From Ficedula albicollis (Eukaryota > Chordata > Aves > Passeriformes > Muscicapidae): a stretch of DNA of 64,000 bases. Made by a program: the position numbers and the translations under genes. Below the pieces are notes generated by a model. That model saw nothing but the letters and a program-made list of their open reading frames with translations. It had not been told where the DNA came from and made no database searches. The stretch's first letter is position 1. Each line of letters starts with the position of its first letter. Positions 49,081 to 62,787 of this stretch are shown here, in pieces. The stretch spans positions 34,940,612 to 35,004,611 of the forward strand of contig NC_021674.1 of NCBI RefSeq assembly GCF_000247815.1, written 5' to 3'.

Positions 49081-52000
49081 CATCAAAGTTATACTTACTG
49101 AAGTCCAGGTTAGTTCAGCTCTGCAACTCACCTCTGGTAAGATTAGAAACACTGCTAATTTCCAGAGCTATGTTTTGACTAGCAGCAATGGAATGTTTGA
49201 AAAAAACCTTGTCTTTCCAGTGAGAGAGACCAGTATGTCATTTAATTACATTTGAACAGGTTTAAAACGACAGGTTTTGTTCTGAGTAGGTGGTGACAGT
49301 ACTGCAGAATTTCACAGGATGATTGTGGTAAATGCAGCAGCAAAGGCAAAGACCACTTAATAGACAAGGAACCTCAGCACCTATTATTATTATTCTTCCG
49401 AGAAGTAGGATTTCCTTGAATCAATTTCATATTTCAAGGGGTTTTAGTCAGCATTCAAAAAAAGTCTATTTAGAACTTAACAGATCAAAATCTACAGACA
49501 CAGCCCTGGAGATTCTGGTTAATGTAATGGAAATTGGCTGTGAATATCTAAAGAAATATGTTTGAAGACTTTATGGAAATGAAAAATCAAGCCTACTTAG
49601 CACTTCAGCTTCGTGTCATAATTATTTTTTCTTGTCCAACTTTAAGTTTCTATGATCTGTCTTTTCTGTAGGGATCAGAAAAATTTTTAAACAGTCATCC
49701 CTCAAGATGGATATTCCAGGTTCTCAGAAAAGCCCTCCATATCTCCTGGAAACCATGTCATTCAGGTAGCCAAGGGAGCCAACTGATGCCCATTTCACAT
49801 TTTACTAGTGACATTCTGCTCTAAGACCAGTATCATTTGGAGCCATCCCTAAGTGATTTTGCTTCACTGTGCAGGTCAATGGATAACTAAATGCCTGTGA
49901 AATAGTACCATGGCAGCAAGGTAATACTCCTATATTTCCTTTAATGACAGTTTTTGTTTTTCACTGCCACTCTACCCCATTAATCCCACTCTGAGAGCTG
50001 AAAAACGAGATTCCATATATCCAGGTAATGGGTTGCATGTTTTCAAGGTCTCCTCCACATACAAGTTTTCCTAAGTCTTGAAGAACTATTACCAAAGTTC
50101 CTGAATTCTTGCTCATCTTACACGATGTTATAAAGCACTTTATGCCCCAATGAATTCCTAATAAGGGTTGCTCTCCACCTTCCATATGCTAGCCCCAAGG
50201 TCTGCTGAGTAACAGGATACAAAGTCAGCTTGCTCTACACTTGCAAGCTCTGACAGGGAAAACACATGCACACTAAATCTTACTCTTGTTGGAGTACAAA
50301 GGAAGTAGAATTTATTCTACTGAAGTTACAGTAGACAAACACATGTTTCATCTCAGAAGGAAGCAATTCTGTTCTCATCACTCAGCTCAGTGCCTGTGTC
50401 CTGTCTCACTGCCCATCCAACCCAGAACTGAGCCCAACCCAGACTTTGGCCCAACGTTGGCCAGGTTGGATGAACTAGAGTTGTTCTGCTCAAAGTCACT
50501 TGTAGTCTCTGTTGAGGCACCTTATTCTTAATGGCACTGCAGCCCAGCCCCACCCTGCTTTGGAGCTTCCCACCATTCCTGGGGAGCTTGAAGGAGTCGT
50601 GGGACAATGAGCTACCAAGTTCCCCTTCCATCCACAGCTGATCCCCCACTCCATAAGTGCCTGCAAAGTAACCTCAGGGTGTGGTGGAAAAGGGGTTTGC
50701 AGCAGTCTGGACACAGATGTGGCATCCAGTGTGATGTGGGATTTGTTAGAGGCATCTTATTCTTAGATGGAGCACCAGCAACTTTTTCCTCAGGAGGGCT
50801 GCATTCTTTCTCTTGCAGTGTCTGAAGTTATTCAAGGTTTTTACTTTCCCCTCATCCTTTAATTTTATATGACTAGAGTTTTGGTAACAAGTGTTTGACT
50901 CTTGTTTCTATGAGCATGCCATTCATGTTTACCTCAGAAAGCCCTGCCTGGACTTGTTTAGAAGAGTAAGTAACAAATCAGATAAAGTCTGTGTGACAGG
51001 GCAAAAGAAAGTAAATCACTTTAGGAGCATAAATCAGCCTCCTGCCGTCTGTCCTTCTAGAGGTTAAAGACAAAGTGACAAGCAAAGACGACAGAGATTA
51101 AGGAATAGAGTAGCTAAGCTGTCTTGCCAGGAGTTTATAAGCTTTTGGTGATTAATCACCAATAGTGGGGTCTGATCTGCAAACACCTACAAAAACTGCT
51201 ATTCCTCACCCTTTTGCCCAAATGGAACAAAATACAGAAGTGTCTCAGATCTGTGAAAATGGGCAGGGACCTTAAAATATCCCAACATACCAGCTGGGAT
51301 AATTCAGATGGAAGTTTTTACACAGATAGGTATTTAGCTTTTAATAATAGAAGATGGGAAACTTGGAGTTTCTTTTGCCCCCTTTTTTTTTGTTTGCTTG
51401 TTAATTTAATCATTCTTATTAAAAACACCTTATTATTCAACAAAAAGTTTACTCAGCATCCATTGATGTACTTTCCTGGCATAGCAATTTGCAGAAGGAA
51501 AGTAAGTAATTTTGAATAAGAAGCCATTATTTTTAGGCACTCAAGTAGGGCAGGTTACACAGATGTCTACCAGCCAGGAGTGAAATCTTGCTCTTGATCC
51601 TGGCCCGTGGTACAGTCATTTTACACTGCTCCATCAACCTAAAACAGACTTCAAACTGAATCCATCCAGCTTCAAAGCACTGCAGGCTTTGCAGTGTTGC
51701 CATTTCAGGTTCCATGGTGCAAGACCCCCAGCTGATGGCAGTGTGTGGGACCCTAGCAGGAGTCTGCAGCACACACCAGCTCCTCCAAGCACAGGCTGTG
51801 CTGGTGTTCTCCAGCACGGCCCTGAGCAGACTGGTGACCAGAAAACCATGTGCCAAGCCCTTTTTGGTCACCACTGAGGGCTGAGCTCCATCATTCTAGC
51901 TCAGAGGGAGCTACAGGCCAGAACAGAATGTTCTGCTTGGGGTTGTTCCCGACAGCACTGCACATCCAGTGTGTGGTAGCCATTGTCACACACACGATAC

Positions 52001-54337
52001 ACTCAGCCCTTTATAACAATTAACCCACCCAACTGACCCATTCATTATTATTTAAGTTAGTTTTCTATGCAAATGATGATTTACTCTAACATTCATCAGC
52101 TTTTTAGGATTTCCAGATGTGGCCATTGCTAAAACCCACCAAAGCCACCATTTCTCCACGAAACATTTGTGTCCCCTGCTGGAAGGACCAGCAAAGTTCC
52201 ATCTGTGGGGAGCGAAGGTTGCTGCTGCAGGGACAGGACAGTGGCACAGAGACAGCAGGAGAGAAGAGGGAGGGTCCTTGAGCTTTGTCCACAGTCTGTG
52301 CATTAGGCTTTCTCTGGAAATGCTCTAAGGGAGTTCAAGATGCAGGTCTTTGCCAGTCAAAATCAACTTCACTTCATGCACATGGCTGCTCAGTTAGCTG
52401 ATGTCCCTGAAAATATATGATAGTCTTTCAAAACAAGCAAACTGCTTTTTAAGATCATACAATACCTGGAGTGGTTTCTTTCCTAGCAACTTTGGCCCTG
52501 TGCCAGCAGCACCAGGGTGTTTTTGCTAAATGCAGCTCTATGGGCCCTGTTTTTCTGTATCTCCTGCTTTTCCTGTGTGTATCAAAACCCAGAGTTGCCT
52601 TGCCCTCTGTTGATTGCAGACACACACCCATTCATGCTGCATTCTAGACAAAGAGAAGGGAAGTGCTCTTTCCAAGCAGGAAGACTGTGTTATTGCAGCA
52701 TCCCAGGGACAAGGTTTCATGTCAGTTAAGGACACCCCATTGCTTAATGAGCAAAACAGGAACTGTTGATAGTCCACTAAATAAAGGGACAATTTGCATT
52801 AAGCCGATTTATGATGGACATTATTCCATCTAATTAATTTCCAAGGAGGAGCTATGGCTGGGGAAATATAAGAGTCTTTAAGTTTCTCATTTTGCAGCTA
52901 GGAATTGATTTTTTAAAAAGCAAAAATCTGAGAATGACCAAGAAACACATTAGCAAGAAGCAAAGCAATGGTTTTAAAAACAGTCAGTCAGAAGAAGATA
53001 GATTTGACACCATGAAGACAAATTGTCTACTACGCAAAATTAGGTTGAAGAGTTATGACCAAGAAAGTAAATTCAGCCTTGCAGGCTACAAAATGACTGC
53101 TTTAAAAAGAATTCAAAATTCAATTTAAATTAAGGTATTATGAAAATAATGTGAAAAGAAATCTTAAACATATGACTGTTAAATCTGGACAACTCTATAA
53201 GGAAGGCATAAGTTCTAGAATTTCATTTTGAAATGAACTAATGAAAAAGAAGGGAAAATATGACCTTGTGGTGCTTTACAGTCACCAAAAAGATAATGTT
53301 TAACCCCTTTGCAGATACAAAAACCTCTTTTTCACTGGTTTTCCCTCTTAAAAACTCACTCTCAATGTATCCTGAAAGTCTCAATTTCTACCTGAATAAC
53401 AGTAATGATGGTCACATGACAACCAAACTGTAGAAGTGACGTTTCATTGAGATAGGAAATGCATATTCCAAAATCCTTTGTTTTGATTTTTGTGGCAGGG
53501 ATTTTTTTGTTTGTTTGTTTGTTGGTTGGTTGTTTTTTTAAATATTTGGGAAACTATAAGTTTAGATATACATTGTTCTTTCAACACAGTTTAAAAACTC
53601 TAAGTGCTGCACTTGTCACAGCTAAGTCATCCCCTGCTCTGAAAACATGGAAGATCAGACTTGACATTTCTGGCATTTCTAGAGTAACAGGTAGAATACA
53701 AACATGCTTTAAGTAAATGTTTTTTTCCATGCAACATAAATTAGTGAAGAAAGGCACTAGCACCTTTTCCCCAAAGATTGCACACAACATCTAACAAATA
53801 AAGTCATAGCATATTGCTCTGCACAGTCCTTCAGGGAGCTGAGCTTCACCACTGAAGCTCCAAAGCAAGCTGCTGTTGACATGTGGGTGTTAGCCTGGAT
53901 TGTCAGCCAGTGCTCACACCAGGACCCTGCTGATGTTGTGCTTCAGACTCGGGATGTGAGAGCTGTTGGCTCTGCCCAGCACCTCAGGCAAGCAGGAGAG
54001 GGCCCTGGTTTCTGAAACCTCAGTGAAATCCTGTCTGTCTCCCTGATCATTTGTACAGTGCTCACCGGCACATCCTCTGAGCCCTCAGTCATTTACTTGT
54101 CCCTGAGTCTCAGAGTAATTAAGTCCTTCCACTGAGCCTCTGAGTAATTAAATAACACTTTCCTTTCCTTTCTGATTCCCCCATGTGTCTTAAAACTTCA
54201 GTGCATCTTCCATAGCACATTAAGGTAGAGATCCCTGGCTTCCCTGCTCTCCCTGTCACAGAAACACACATGGCCATTTGGGAGACAAATACAGATAGGC
54301 TGTATTTATCACTGCCTACATTCTTCCCCAGAGCTCT
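49081..54337. other. Non-coding sequence, nothing recognised
   Basis: Unique DNA, with GC-richer patches near 50380-50820, 51660-51900 and 53830-54010. A short TTTG/TTGG array lies at 53506-53532. A lysine-rich 78-codon frame at 52892-53128 follows a TTTTGCAG acceptor-like site but is not recognisable. No transposon identified. Confidence 0.5.
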
Positions 54338-54505
54338 TCCTCCTCCTCCTCCTCCTCCTCCTCCTCCTCCTCCTCCTCCTCCTCCTCCTCCTCCTCCTCC
54401 TCCTCCTCCTCCTCCTCCTCCTCCTCCTCCTCCTCCTCCTCCTCCTCCTCCTCCTCCTCCTCCTCCTCCTCTCCTCCTCCTCCTCCTCCTCCTCCTCCTC
54501 CCTCC
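54338..54505. repeat. (TCC)n trinucleotide array, about 56 units
   Basis: A 168-bp polypyrimidine array of TCC, with one shortened unit at about 54470-54472 and one extra C at 54502. The complementary strand is a pure GGA polypurine tract, able in principle to form triplex or G-rich structures. Long proline, arginine and glutamate frames across it are translations of the array. Confidence 0.96.
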
Positions 54506-57500
54506 ACATCCATGCTCCAGGGGTCTCCAGGGGGCTCACACTGATCATTCCACATCTTTGTAAGAAATGCCTTCACATTTATGATATTCTGCCTCCAGCT
54601 AACAGGCACATCATTCCCCAGGGCAATCTTGGTGTCAACTACAGCCACACCAGCCTGTTTGTATGTTGCAGACCAACTTACACCAACACAACAACTTACC
54701 AGCACATCTAGCAACAAGGCACTACTCTGCCAATATATTGCTAAATTTGCTGGGGCTTGCCTTGTCTTTGTGAAACTGATATTTTTCTTCTTTTTTTTTT
54801 TCCTATAATCCCAAATATTTGAAGAGATCAAAGCAGCTGAGTAGGGACAATGGTCTGGCTTGGATTTTCCAAATTTATCTCCATCCTTTCTCCAGGCTCA
54901 AGCATTAGGACTTAAGCAGTGGAAGGACATAAATCCAGAAAACTTATGCTTTTGCTATTTTTTCCCCCATAATGAACTATCTGGGAACTGATAAAATAAA
55001 ATTAATTTTTTTTCCCGAAAAACATTATGAGAGTGGAAATAGCAGGTTAAAGAAAATGAAAAGCAGAGCATACAGAGTCCTTTCAATCAAAGGATTTTTC
55101 TTTGTAATATATGGGGGGAAATAACTAATATGTATCAGAAATCTGAGCAAACAGATTATAGAATATTATTTTGTATAACTTGCAAATATGAAGTAAACGG
55201 GGTTTTCCAAGTGAAAAGACAAAGCAGAATTGTATCAGAGATTACTGAAGGACTCACTGCTGCTGACTTTTTTTACAAGAGCAATCTGGAATATATGACT
55301 TAATGGAGAATTTTCTCTTTCTGTCCTATAGTGGTCTGCCCGGCAACATGATGTGCCTTTGCACACTAACCATCACAAGCAAAGAGTTTACAATCTCTGA
55401 GGACTCAGAATCATAAAAACTCGATAGGACCTGCAGTGCTTATGATGGAGCACTCTCGTTCCCTGCTCTGGTTAGTTACACTGCCTGCATATCCCTTTCC
55501 ATAAGGACTGCTAAGGTTTTCCTTGAGGAGGACCATTTAATGTCTGAGCCATGCCAGTGACTGCAAAACATTCCCCTCATCAGTTCCTGCACTAAAAAAC
55601 AATTTGGAAATCTGAAAGTGAGAGGAGTAAGACTGTGCTTGTTCCCGAAAACAAATGCACAAAAAAACCCTGCAAGGGCATGTGCAGAAATCCCTGCCTC
55701 ATCCAAAATGCTAGAAGGCTTAAGCACTACCTTGCCCTTATGCTAGCATGGGCTTTAGAAATGCAGCCAAGTCCTGAAGAGTATAGGAAATCCACGGAGA
55801 AAAACAACATATACTCACCAGATTAATGGTTGCCATGTGACTCATATATGTGAGGACATAGAAAAAAACACAATTTTGTCATCAAGCCTGGAAGGCTGCT
55901 ACCTAATGCTCATGTTTTCACAGAACTTCTTTAACTAGGAAAAACATTTTACATGGCAAAATACATTTTTCTTCCCTAGAATAGATATATGCAGAAGGTG
56001 TCAAACATTCTGTATATAATTATACCAAATAAGAAGTTTCAGCATCGTTACAAGGAAAAATGAGACTTTTCCAAAACACATTAGGGGGAAAATCCCACTT
56101 TAAACCAGTTTATGTTAAGAAATTACAGTTTTTCTGCAGAAAACAAAGAAATGTCATGACAGCATACCTTTCTTTCCATAATTTTTTCATTCTTCTTTTA
56201 TTTTATGGAGGGGTGTTACATTTAGTTTTGGGGTTGTTTTTCTGTTAATTTGTTTGTTATTCCTGGACTAATATAATGGTTCTGTAGAATGAGCTCTTCT
56301 CAGCAGCAAGTAGTCTTATACAATGCTAAAACATTTTCTTAACATTGAGCAGTTATTAATACTTCCATTTTTTGTTCATGCCAAAAAACATGACTTTGTG
56401 GTAAATGTGAATGTAACTGCAAATATGTGTCTATTCAAATGTTACCTGGATGTGTCAGAGCTGATATCATTATTGGATAATGTTTTACTAATTGATAAGA
56501 TAATGCGTACTAATTATCAGGCCACAACTTAGAAAAATAAAGATCCCTCATATGGGATTATATTGAGACATTACTCTTGTCCTTTGGCATAGAAATCAAA
56601 AATGATAGCTATTGTTATGGGCATGTGCTAACACTTTTAGTAAGCTTATCTTACATCAAATGAAAAGTGATAAAAAGGAAAAATATGAAGCTAAGCTTCA
56701 ACACGGAAAATGGTCTGATGGTCAAGATAAAATTTCATCACTGGTTCATCAGTTCTGTGGTTTCAGCTCTTGTGTCCTAAAATCCCCATCCCTGAATGTA
56801 CTGTCTCAGTCAGCTGTGGAAGCTGGTATTTCACACACCAGAGGCTGGGTTTCCCTGACTGAGATCAGTTTAACTGCAAACAGTTTGTGACATCATCTGT
56901 AAACACAAAATACACTGCAATGGGACATTCACATAAAATTATTTTTACCCTACACGTGGCCCATCTAATGTCAAGAACCTTTCGCTCTTAGGAGGAGGGT
57001 GTAACGAAGCAAAGACAAAGGTAATATTGTGATCTGGGCCAGCATTACAAAAGAAAGGCATGCAGATTTAGAGCTTGTTACAGCCTCTTCTTGATTCCAG
57101 CTGTAAATCCAGTTGGAATTTTTGCACTGACTTTAATATATGATTAGTATTTAATTTTTTTATGAAACTCCATCTAAACATATTTGTGTTTATATAGATA
57201 TAAATATATGGACATATATATGTATATACACACATTAATATTTATGCTTTCATACATTTATGTCTGTGTATATGTGCATGCTGTAGAGGAATAGAAAGAC
57301 AGATGTATAAATGCACTTAACAAAATAAAATTGTATTATAAACTGCAGGAAGATAATAAATAAGACTGCCTTTTTCCTACTTGAATTCTATCAGAAAAGC
57401 ACTCTAATTGTACTTCTCTTTTTTTTATTTATATATATATGTTCAGTGCTCATAGCATGCTGTTTTCATTACAGATTGCCAGTGTGCTGGGAATCAAGGC

Positions 57501-58644
57501 CATGTTACACACAGACAGATGTTATTTTATAGAGTGTCATTCAATGTAATGGTACCAGCTTTTAGCACTTAGCCTGCCTCCAATTGCCCATTAACAGTTT
57601 GTGTAACTGGGGAGCAGGAAAATACCTACTCTACATTGTAGAAATTATTTCAGATATCTGTTTTCCAAGCTTTGGGAAGTCTTTCCTGTGAGCAGGAGCC
57701 ATTGTTTAAAGCAAAATGTTTTAATCAGGAGAGGAGTGATTGAAAAGCATTTGAGTATTTCTGCTGGGCAAAGCTCCCCTTCTTGCCTTTATTTCAAATC
57801 CATAATGAAGCAGGAATCTTGCCCAAAATCCTGTGCAAATGTATCTGATAGAAGGAAACAATCTGATACAGAATATTCTGACAGCACAGTTTGCCGGTTG
57901 TTTGCATTCATTTCTGGTTTCTTAGTGGGTTTTTGAAGGAAAATGTGTGTATGTGGATGACTGTCACTTTTATTCTATCATAAAACACCCACACATCTGG
58001 AAAGCCCTGGCATTCAGCACATCCTTTGTCAGTGATGCTGAAGCAAGCATCTGCTGTGTGCCTCTTCAACAGCACGCAAAATGTTATTGAGTATCAGGCA
58101 ATGATATGCAGTTATTGTTCTCTTGATGCATCTTTTGGATCCCAGTTTGAGATGGTACATATAAAGATGGATGGTGTTTTCTGAGGAGTTTTAACAGATC
58201 CATAAGCAAGTTTACGTGAAAAAGCTGTATGTGTTGGGCTGTAATGGCTCATCCAATACAACTGGGAAAATCTAATGGTGCCAAGCTTGATAGCCCAGTT
58301 CCTGGTGAAGAAAAGGCCAGGCTCCCCAAACACACCTTCAACAACAGGTCCTTATTTTAAGACCATATTCAGCTGAAGCCATGAATATCTTCCAGAGGAG
58401 TGCTTTTCTAGTGGGTCTGAACTGGAAGCAGGTCTGCACACTCACTCCTGTTTGTTGCAATGCCCACAGCTGGACCTGGACAGTGATTACCTTTAGGACA
58501 GCCCAGTGCCCCAGGGTCAGCTTCCTCCTGGCAGCAACCAGCTGTGCCACAGCTGGACTCTTAACTCTCACTATTGCCTTGCGAGCAACAACCTTGTCAG
58601 AAATTGTCTTCTTCCACAGGTGGAATAGTTGTGTGTGCATGCAT
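54506..58644. other. AT-rich non-coding stretch
   Basis: Unique DNA. An alternating AT stretch lies at about 57185-57245, and a short TATATA run near 57431. The interval 57530-58100 has the texture of conserved non-coding DNA (inference). No gene or transposon recognised. Confidence 0.5.
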
Positions 58645-58750
58645 GTGCATGTGCTTGTAATCAACTCTGAACCCCTTGTGAAGAAAGACACTTGCTGGGG
58701 AATAAGTGCATGTGCTTGTAATCAACTCTGAACCCCTTGTGAAGAAAGAC
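58645..58750. repeat. 61-bp tandem duplication (second copy partial)
   Basis: GTGCATGTGCTTGTAATCAA starts at 58645 and 58706; 45 bases match without a difference that I can see, up to GAAGAAAGAC. The remaining 16 bp of the unit are present only once. Confidence 0.94.
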
Positions 58751-61700
58751 GCTGTTTATTTTTCCTTTTTGGGTACTCCTACAGTCTTTAAATTTTGGAA
58801 AAACGTCAAAAAACAGTGCACAACAGGATCATCCTTCTTCATTAGACATTTTTTTGGTTTTTCCTAACTTGCTCATGTTTTTCCCTTTGTGGAGCATTTT
58901 TTTGGCACTGAAAAAACCAGAGTTATCCAAGTATGAGCACAAACAAAGCCTGTCAAGCGTTGTATTCACCAGCTATTAGTAGAGAGTAACAATGGCATTG
59001 TGTGAAGAGTATGAGCCATGCTGGAGAGGCCCACTAGGTATCTAGCTATGCTCAACAGCATTCTTCAAGATTGAGAATCTCCTCCAGGGAGTTAAGCTCC
59101 CAGAACAGCAGGGTGAAAGGCTGAGGAAGGGTTGGGTCACCAGGGGGAATAACTTGAGACACAGAGCTATAGACAATATGAAGAATGGACCAAGTGGTCA
59201 GTGCAGTCCCTGCCATGGACAATACCAAGGACCAAGCTGGATGTACTTATAGAATGATCAGCTTTCAGGGTACTTTTTTTTTTTACATAATTTGTCCTAT
59301 CTGATTCCCAGAATAATGTTCTGACTTGCTTCAGTTAACAGAACCCAAACATCTCTGGCAATGACAGACCATGGTCCCTACCTGTGGCTCACACATGTTC
59401 AGTTGCCATGTTCAGTGTTCCTCTCTGCACATTGAATATGTCCACAGGCACAGGAAGGCAGTATTTTGCACCCTCCGCTCCCCAGGATCTTATGCCATTT
59501 GCACCACTTGGCTACTGATCCTAAGTTAGATTGGGTTAGACAGCTGTACAGCAGAACTGAGTGTACATCTGATGCTCTCTGGCACAGACAACAGAGTTTC
59601 CTTAATGATAGGGAATCCTTCAGAAAAAAAAGAAACAAAAAGATACTTACTGGATAAAATGTGCAGTGGTAAGTTTTCCTCTTCTTATCCTGTTTCTCCT
59701 GCTTTTCCTCCCCTGAGTTGTGAGTCAAAAGGGCCAAGGTTCCAATGAGTCCTCTCACTCCCTTGCAGTCACATTTTGAGGACCTGGGTACACAGACCCA
59801 GGTCAGAGCAGCCTTGTGAGTGTTCTAGCTCCTGTGAGGCAGCCTGTTCATTCCCTCTTCAACCACAGCTAAGTGGCTGGGACAAAACATGAACCTGGAG
59901 CTATACAAAGAGCTGCACAAATCAAACAGAATCAAACAGACTAGGAACACAATTTATATAACCAACCAGTTTATGTTACAGATTCACTTCTCTCAGTTGC
60001 TTTTTTAAGACAGAAGTCAAAGAAAACATCTTTGTTGCAATAATGTGCAGATCCATGAGGTAATATGTCAAATTTCAATACACTCCAATAATAAATCTTT
60101 ACCACTCAATTGTGGTCAAAAATCTCCTGATTCAGCCTTTGAGACATGTTGACGCTTCCAGTGGTAACTTGACACAAGAATATTGAGTACTTTGAATTGT
60201 GATAAACATCATATTGCATGTGTTGGGTTTTTTGACTATTTTTAGTGTCAGCCAAGTTTGTGGATAAATGTATGAAATAGCCTTGCAAGAATATGCTTCA
60301 ACTTTACTCGTAGGCCTGGACATCTTTGACACATGTTTCTCTAGTTTTTGATTTAGCTTCATGAAATATCGTAATTTCTCTCGGGAATAACCATCCTTCT
60401 TTTGGAACAAGTATTCTTGTTTTCTTCAAGCTATTTTGTACAACAGCTCCTAAATCATGAGTCTCTCCAGTCCACTGCCAAATAAAAACAGCACATCAAA
60501 TTCCAGTCCTAAGTACACTGGTGTTAATTTGGGTACTAGACACAAAGGATATGCTCCTGATTTGTGTCTGTGAAAGGCAGAGAAGTCTCTGTAATTCTCT
60601 GAAGAGGAATTACAGGAAAGTACTGATGCATCAGTGGGGGAAAACCGTTTTCGTTTCAAAGAACAATCGTTTTGCCCTATCAGAAGTTTTGTCTGCAGGA
60701 CTTACCAGATAAAATGAACATTAAAAGCTTTTTAAACCTAAAAGAAACAAACAGAGGAATAATCCAGGCATTTCTCTCCCTTCTGTCTTATTCTCAAAGC
60801 CCCTGGTTCATCAGTGTATTCCTCTCCCTGACTTTGGTGACCATCAAGGTGGTCAGAAGGCAGCATGCACACAATGGCATGCCCTCCTGCCATACTCTTT
60901 CTAAGCATATCTTTGGGACCTGTAGCTCCCAAAAGCACATGGGAAATTTGCACATCTTTGCATTCATTACATCCAGATGACTTTACCAAAATATAAAGAA
61001 CCATCTGATTTCCTAAACACTCTGAGCTTCTGTTGTATCTCAAAAGTAAATCGTAATGGTCCTTTGCGAATCTGTTTGTTCTATTCTTTAGATTCTCAAC
61101 AAAGGCAAAGTAACCATATTTTCCTTCTTTCCCTTTTCTTTTTAGATTCTCAAACAATTTAATTCACATATTAGGCTAATCTTTTATGTGGATAATTTCT
61201 ATTTTTATCAGTCTATTTCCATTTATCTTTTCTGGAAATGGGCACTGCTGATTGTCAATTAAGACATGTTGATTAAGTATCCCAGGTCCTTAAAGGATTT
61301 ATCAAATTATGGTAACCAAAATTTCATTACCCACCTTCTTTTTGGTAGTATATTATAAGTTAATGAGCGTCATAGGTTGGCATTTATCAAGAAGAGATAT
61401 AGGCTAGCTGCTGTTTGGCAATACTTTTCTATGCTTGAATTTGTTCAGAATACACATCCCTTCAATCTTCAGTTTATCTCTTGCAAAGCCATTTTTTGAC
61501 ACTGGAATCCCATCTTCCCTGAGCAATGGCAGAAAGGATTTAATAAATAAGGTAATTGTGACAATCACCTAATTCTCTCCAGCCTCATATTTCAAAGATC
61601 TCAGCCTCATGCAAGCAACAGAGCTCTCCATGGACTCACCCTGCAATAACACTCACATTGCACCTTTAATTCCAGTTAGATCATGTCCAGTGATGCAGTT

Positions 61701-62175
61701 TCAGTTTATATTAATACTCTGGGCCATGAAGCCGTGTGCCCAGAGAAGAGCTGCAGGCCTTGTTCATCTCTAAATCCAGGGGAAGAGGACATTAAAACTC
61801 AGGCAGAAAAACAGGCAGGAAGCTGAGAGTAGTTTACATTATTCAGGGTTTAAACCCAGAATGATTAGCTATGTCCTCAGATAGAAGGGCTTTTTTTTTT
61901 TCCCAGACCTTAAGATAATAACACCATGAGTACAAGATAATAACACCAATCAGCAATCCTTAACTTTCAAATGTCCTAAAACCAGTAGCTGAACAATTGG
62001 TTTCTCCTAAGGTGACAAAATAGTGTGTAAAGTATGAGACACATGAAAAAGAGTAGAGCACAGCAGGCTGGACACTGAGTTCTGTATAAGTTACCAGCAG
62101 GGTGTTGGGGTATTTTTTCTTTCATTTGTTCCAAAGCTGTATTTCAGATTAGTTGTGATGAATGTAATACAGAGC
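58751..62175. other. Non-coding sequence, nothing recognised
   Basis: Unique AT-rich DNA. A 15-bp direct repeat, AAGATAATAACACCA, occurs at 61912 and 61936. No gene, RNA or transposon recognised. Confidence 0.5.
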
Positions 62176-62179
62176 TACC

Positions 62180-62291
62180 TTATGAGGAGCAGCTGAGGTC
62201 GTTTGGTTTGCTCAGCCTGAAGGAGATGAGGCTGCTTTATGAGGAGCAGCTGAGGTCGTTTGGTTTGCTCCGCCTGAAGGAGATGAGGCTG
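62180..62291 (+). repeat. 57-bp tandem duplication inside CR1
   Basis: Units start TATGAGGAGCAGCTGAGG at 62181 and 62238, with one clear difference (CTCAGCC/CTCCGCC). Confidence 0.95.
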
Positions 62292-62360
62292 AGGGGAGAT
62301 CTCATTGTGCTTTTCAACATTGTCACAAGGGAAAGCAGAGGGGCAGGCACTGATCTCTTC

Positions 62361-62521
62361 ACTCCCACAGCCAGCAACAGGGCTTGAGAAATCAGCACGA
62401 AGCTGAGTCATGGTAGGTTTAGTTTGGACTCCCACAGCCAGCAACAGGGCTTGAGAAATTAGCACGAAGCTGAGTCATGGTAGGTTTAGTCTGCCACGAA
62501 GCTGAGTCATGGTAGGTTTAG
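62361..62521 (+). repeat. 67-bp duplication plus 32-bp partial third copy inside CR1
   Basis: ACTCCCACAGCCAGCAACAG starts at 62361 and 62428 (67 bp apart, one difference, AAATC/AAATT). The end of the unit, CACGAAGCTGAGTCATGG onward, appears a third time from 62495, 32 bp after its second copy. Confidence 0.95.
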
Positions 62522-62787
62522 TTTGGATAGCAGGAAAAAGTTCTTTACCCAGAGGGTGGCTGGACACTGGAACAGGCTTCCCAGAGGTGTGGTCATGGGA
62601 CCAAAAGCACTTGGACAAAACTGTCAGGCACATAACAGGATTTTTGGGACAACCTGTGCAGGGCCAGGAATTGGACTCAATGATCCTTATGGGTCCTGTC
62701 CAACTCAGGAGTTGCCATGCTGTGCAATGCTACAGTTCTATACTATAATCCTGATGGATCCCTTCCAACTCAGCACATTTTATTCTG

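Larger units (their letters stand above)
62176..62787 (+). mobile_element. CR1 LINE fragment with internal duplications
   Basis: Landmarks in order: 'GAGGAGCAGCTGAGGTCGTTTG', 'GATGAGGCTGAGGGGAGATC', 'GGCTGGACACTGGAACAGGC', 'CTTCCCAGAGGTGTGGTCATG', 'GGACTCAATGATCCTTATGG' and 'CCTTCCAACTCAGCACATTTT', ending near TATTCTG. These follow the avian CR1 3' region on the plus strand. It is 5'-truncated and its reading frame is broken, partly by three direct duplications that are listed separately. The shortness and lack of an intact reverse transcriptase mean it is inactive. Confidence 0.92.

Noticed and set aside
52892..53128. Lysine-rich 78-codon frame after an acceptor-like TTTTGCAG
   Set aside because: Composition follows the A-rich DNA, and no donor, start context or family similarity was found.
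54270..54831. Open frames of up to 171 codons with poly-Pro, poly-Arg or poly-Glu
   Set aside because: They are produced by the TCC array; the unique parts show no protein family or splice support.
57185..57245. TATA-rich stretch as a promoter
   Set aside because: It is a degenerate AT dinucleotide stretch with no associated transcription unit.
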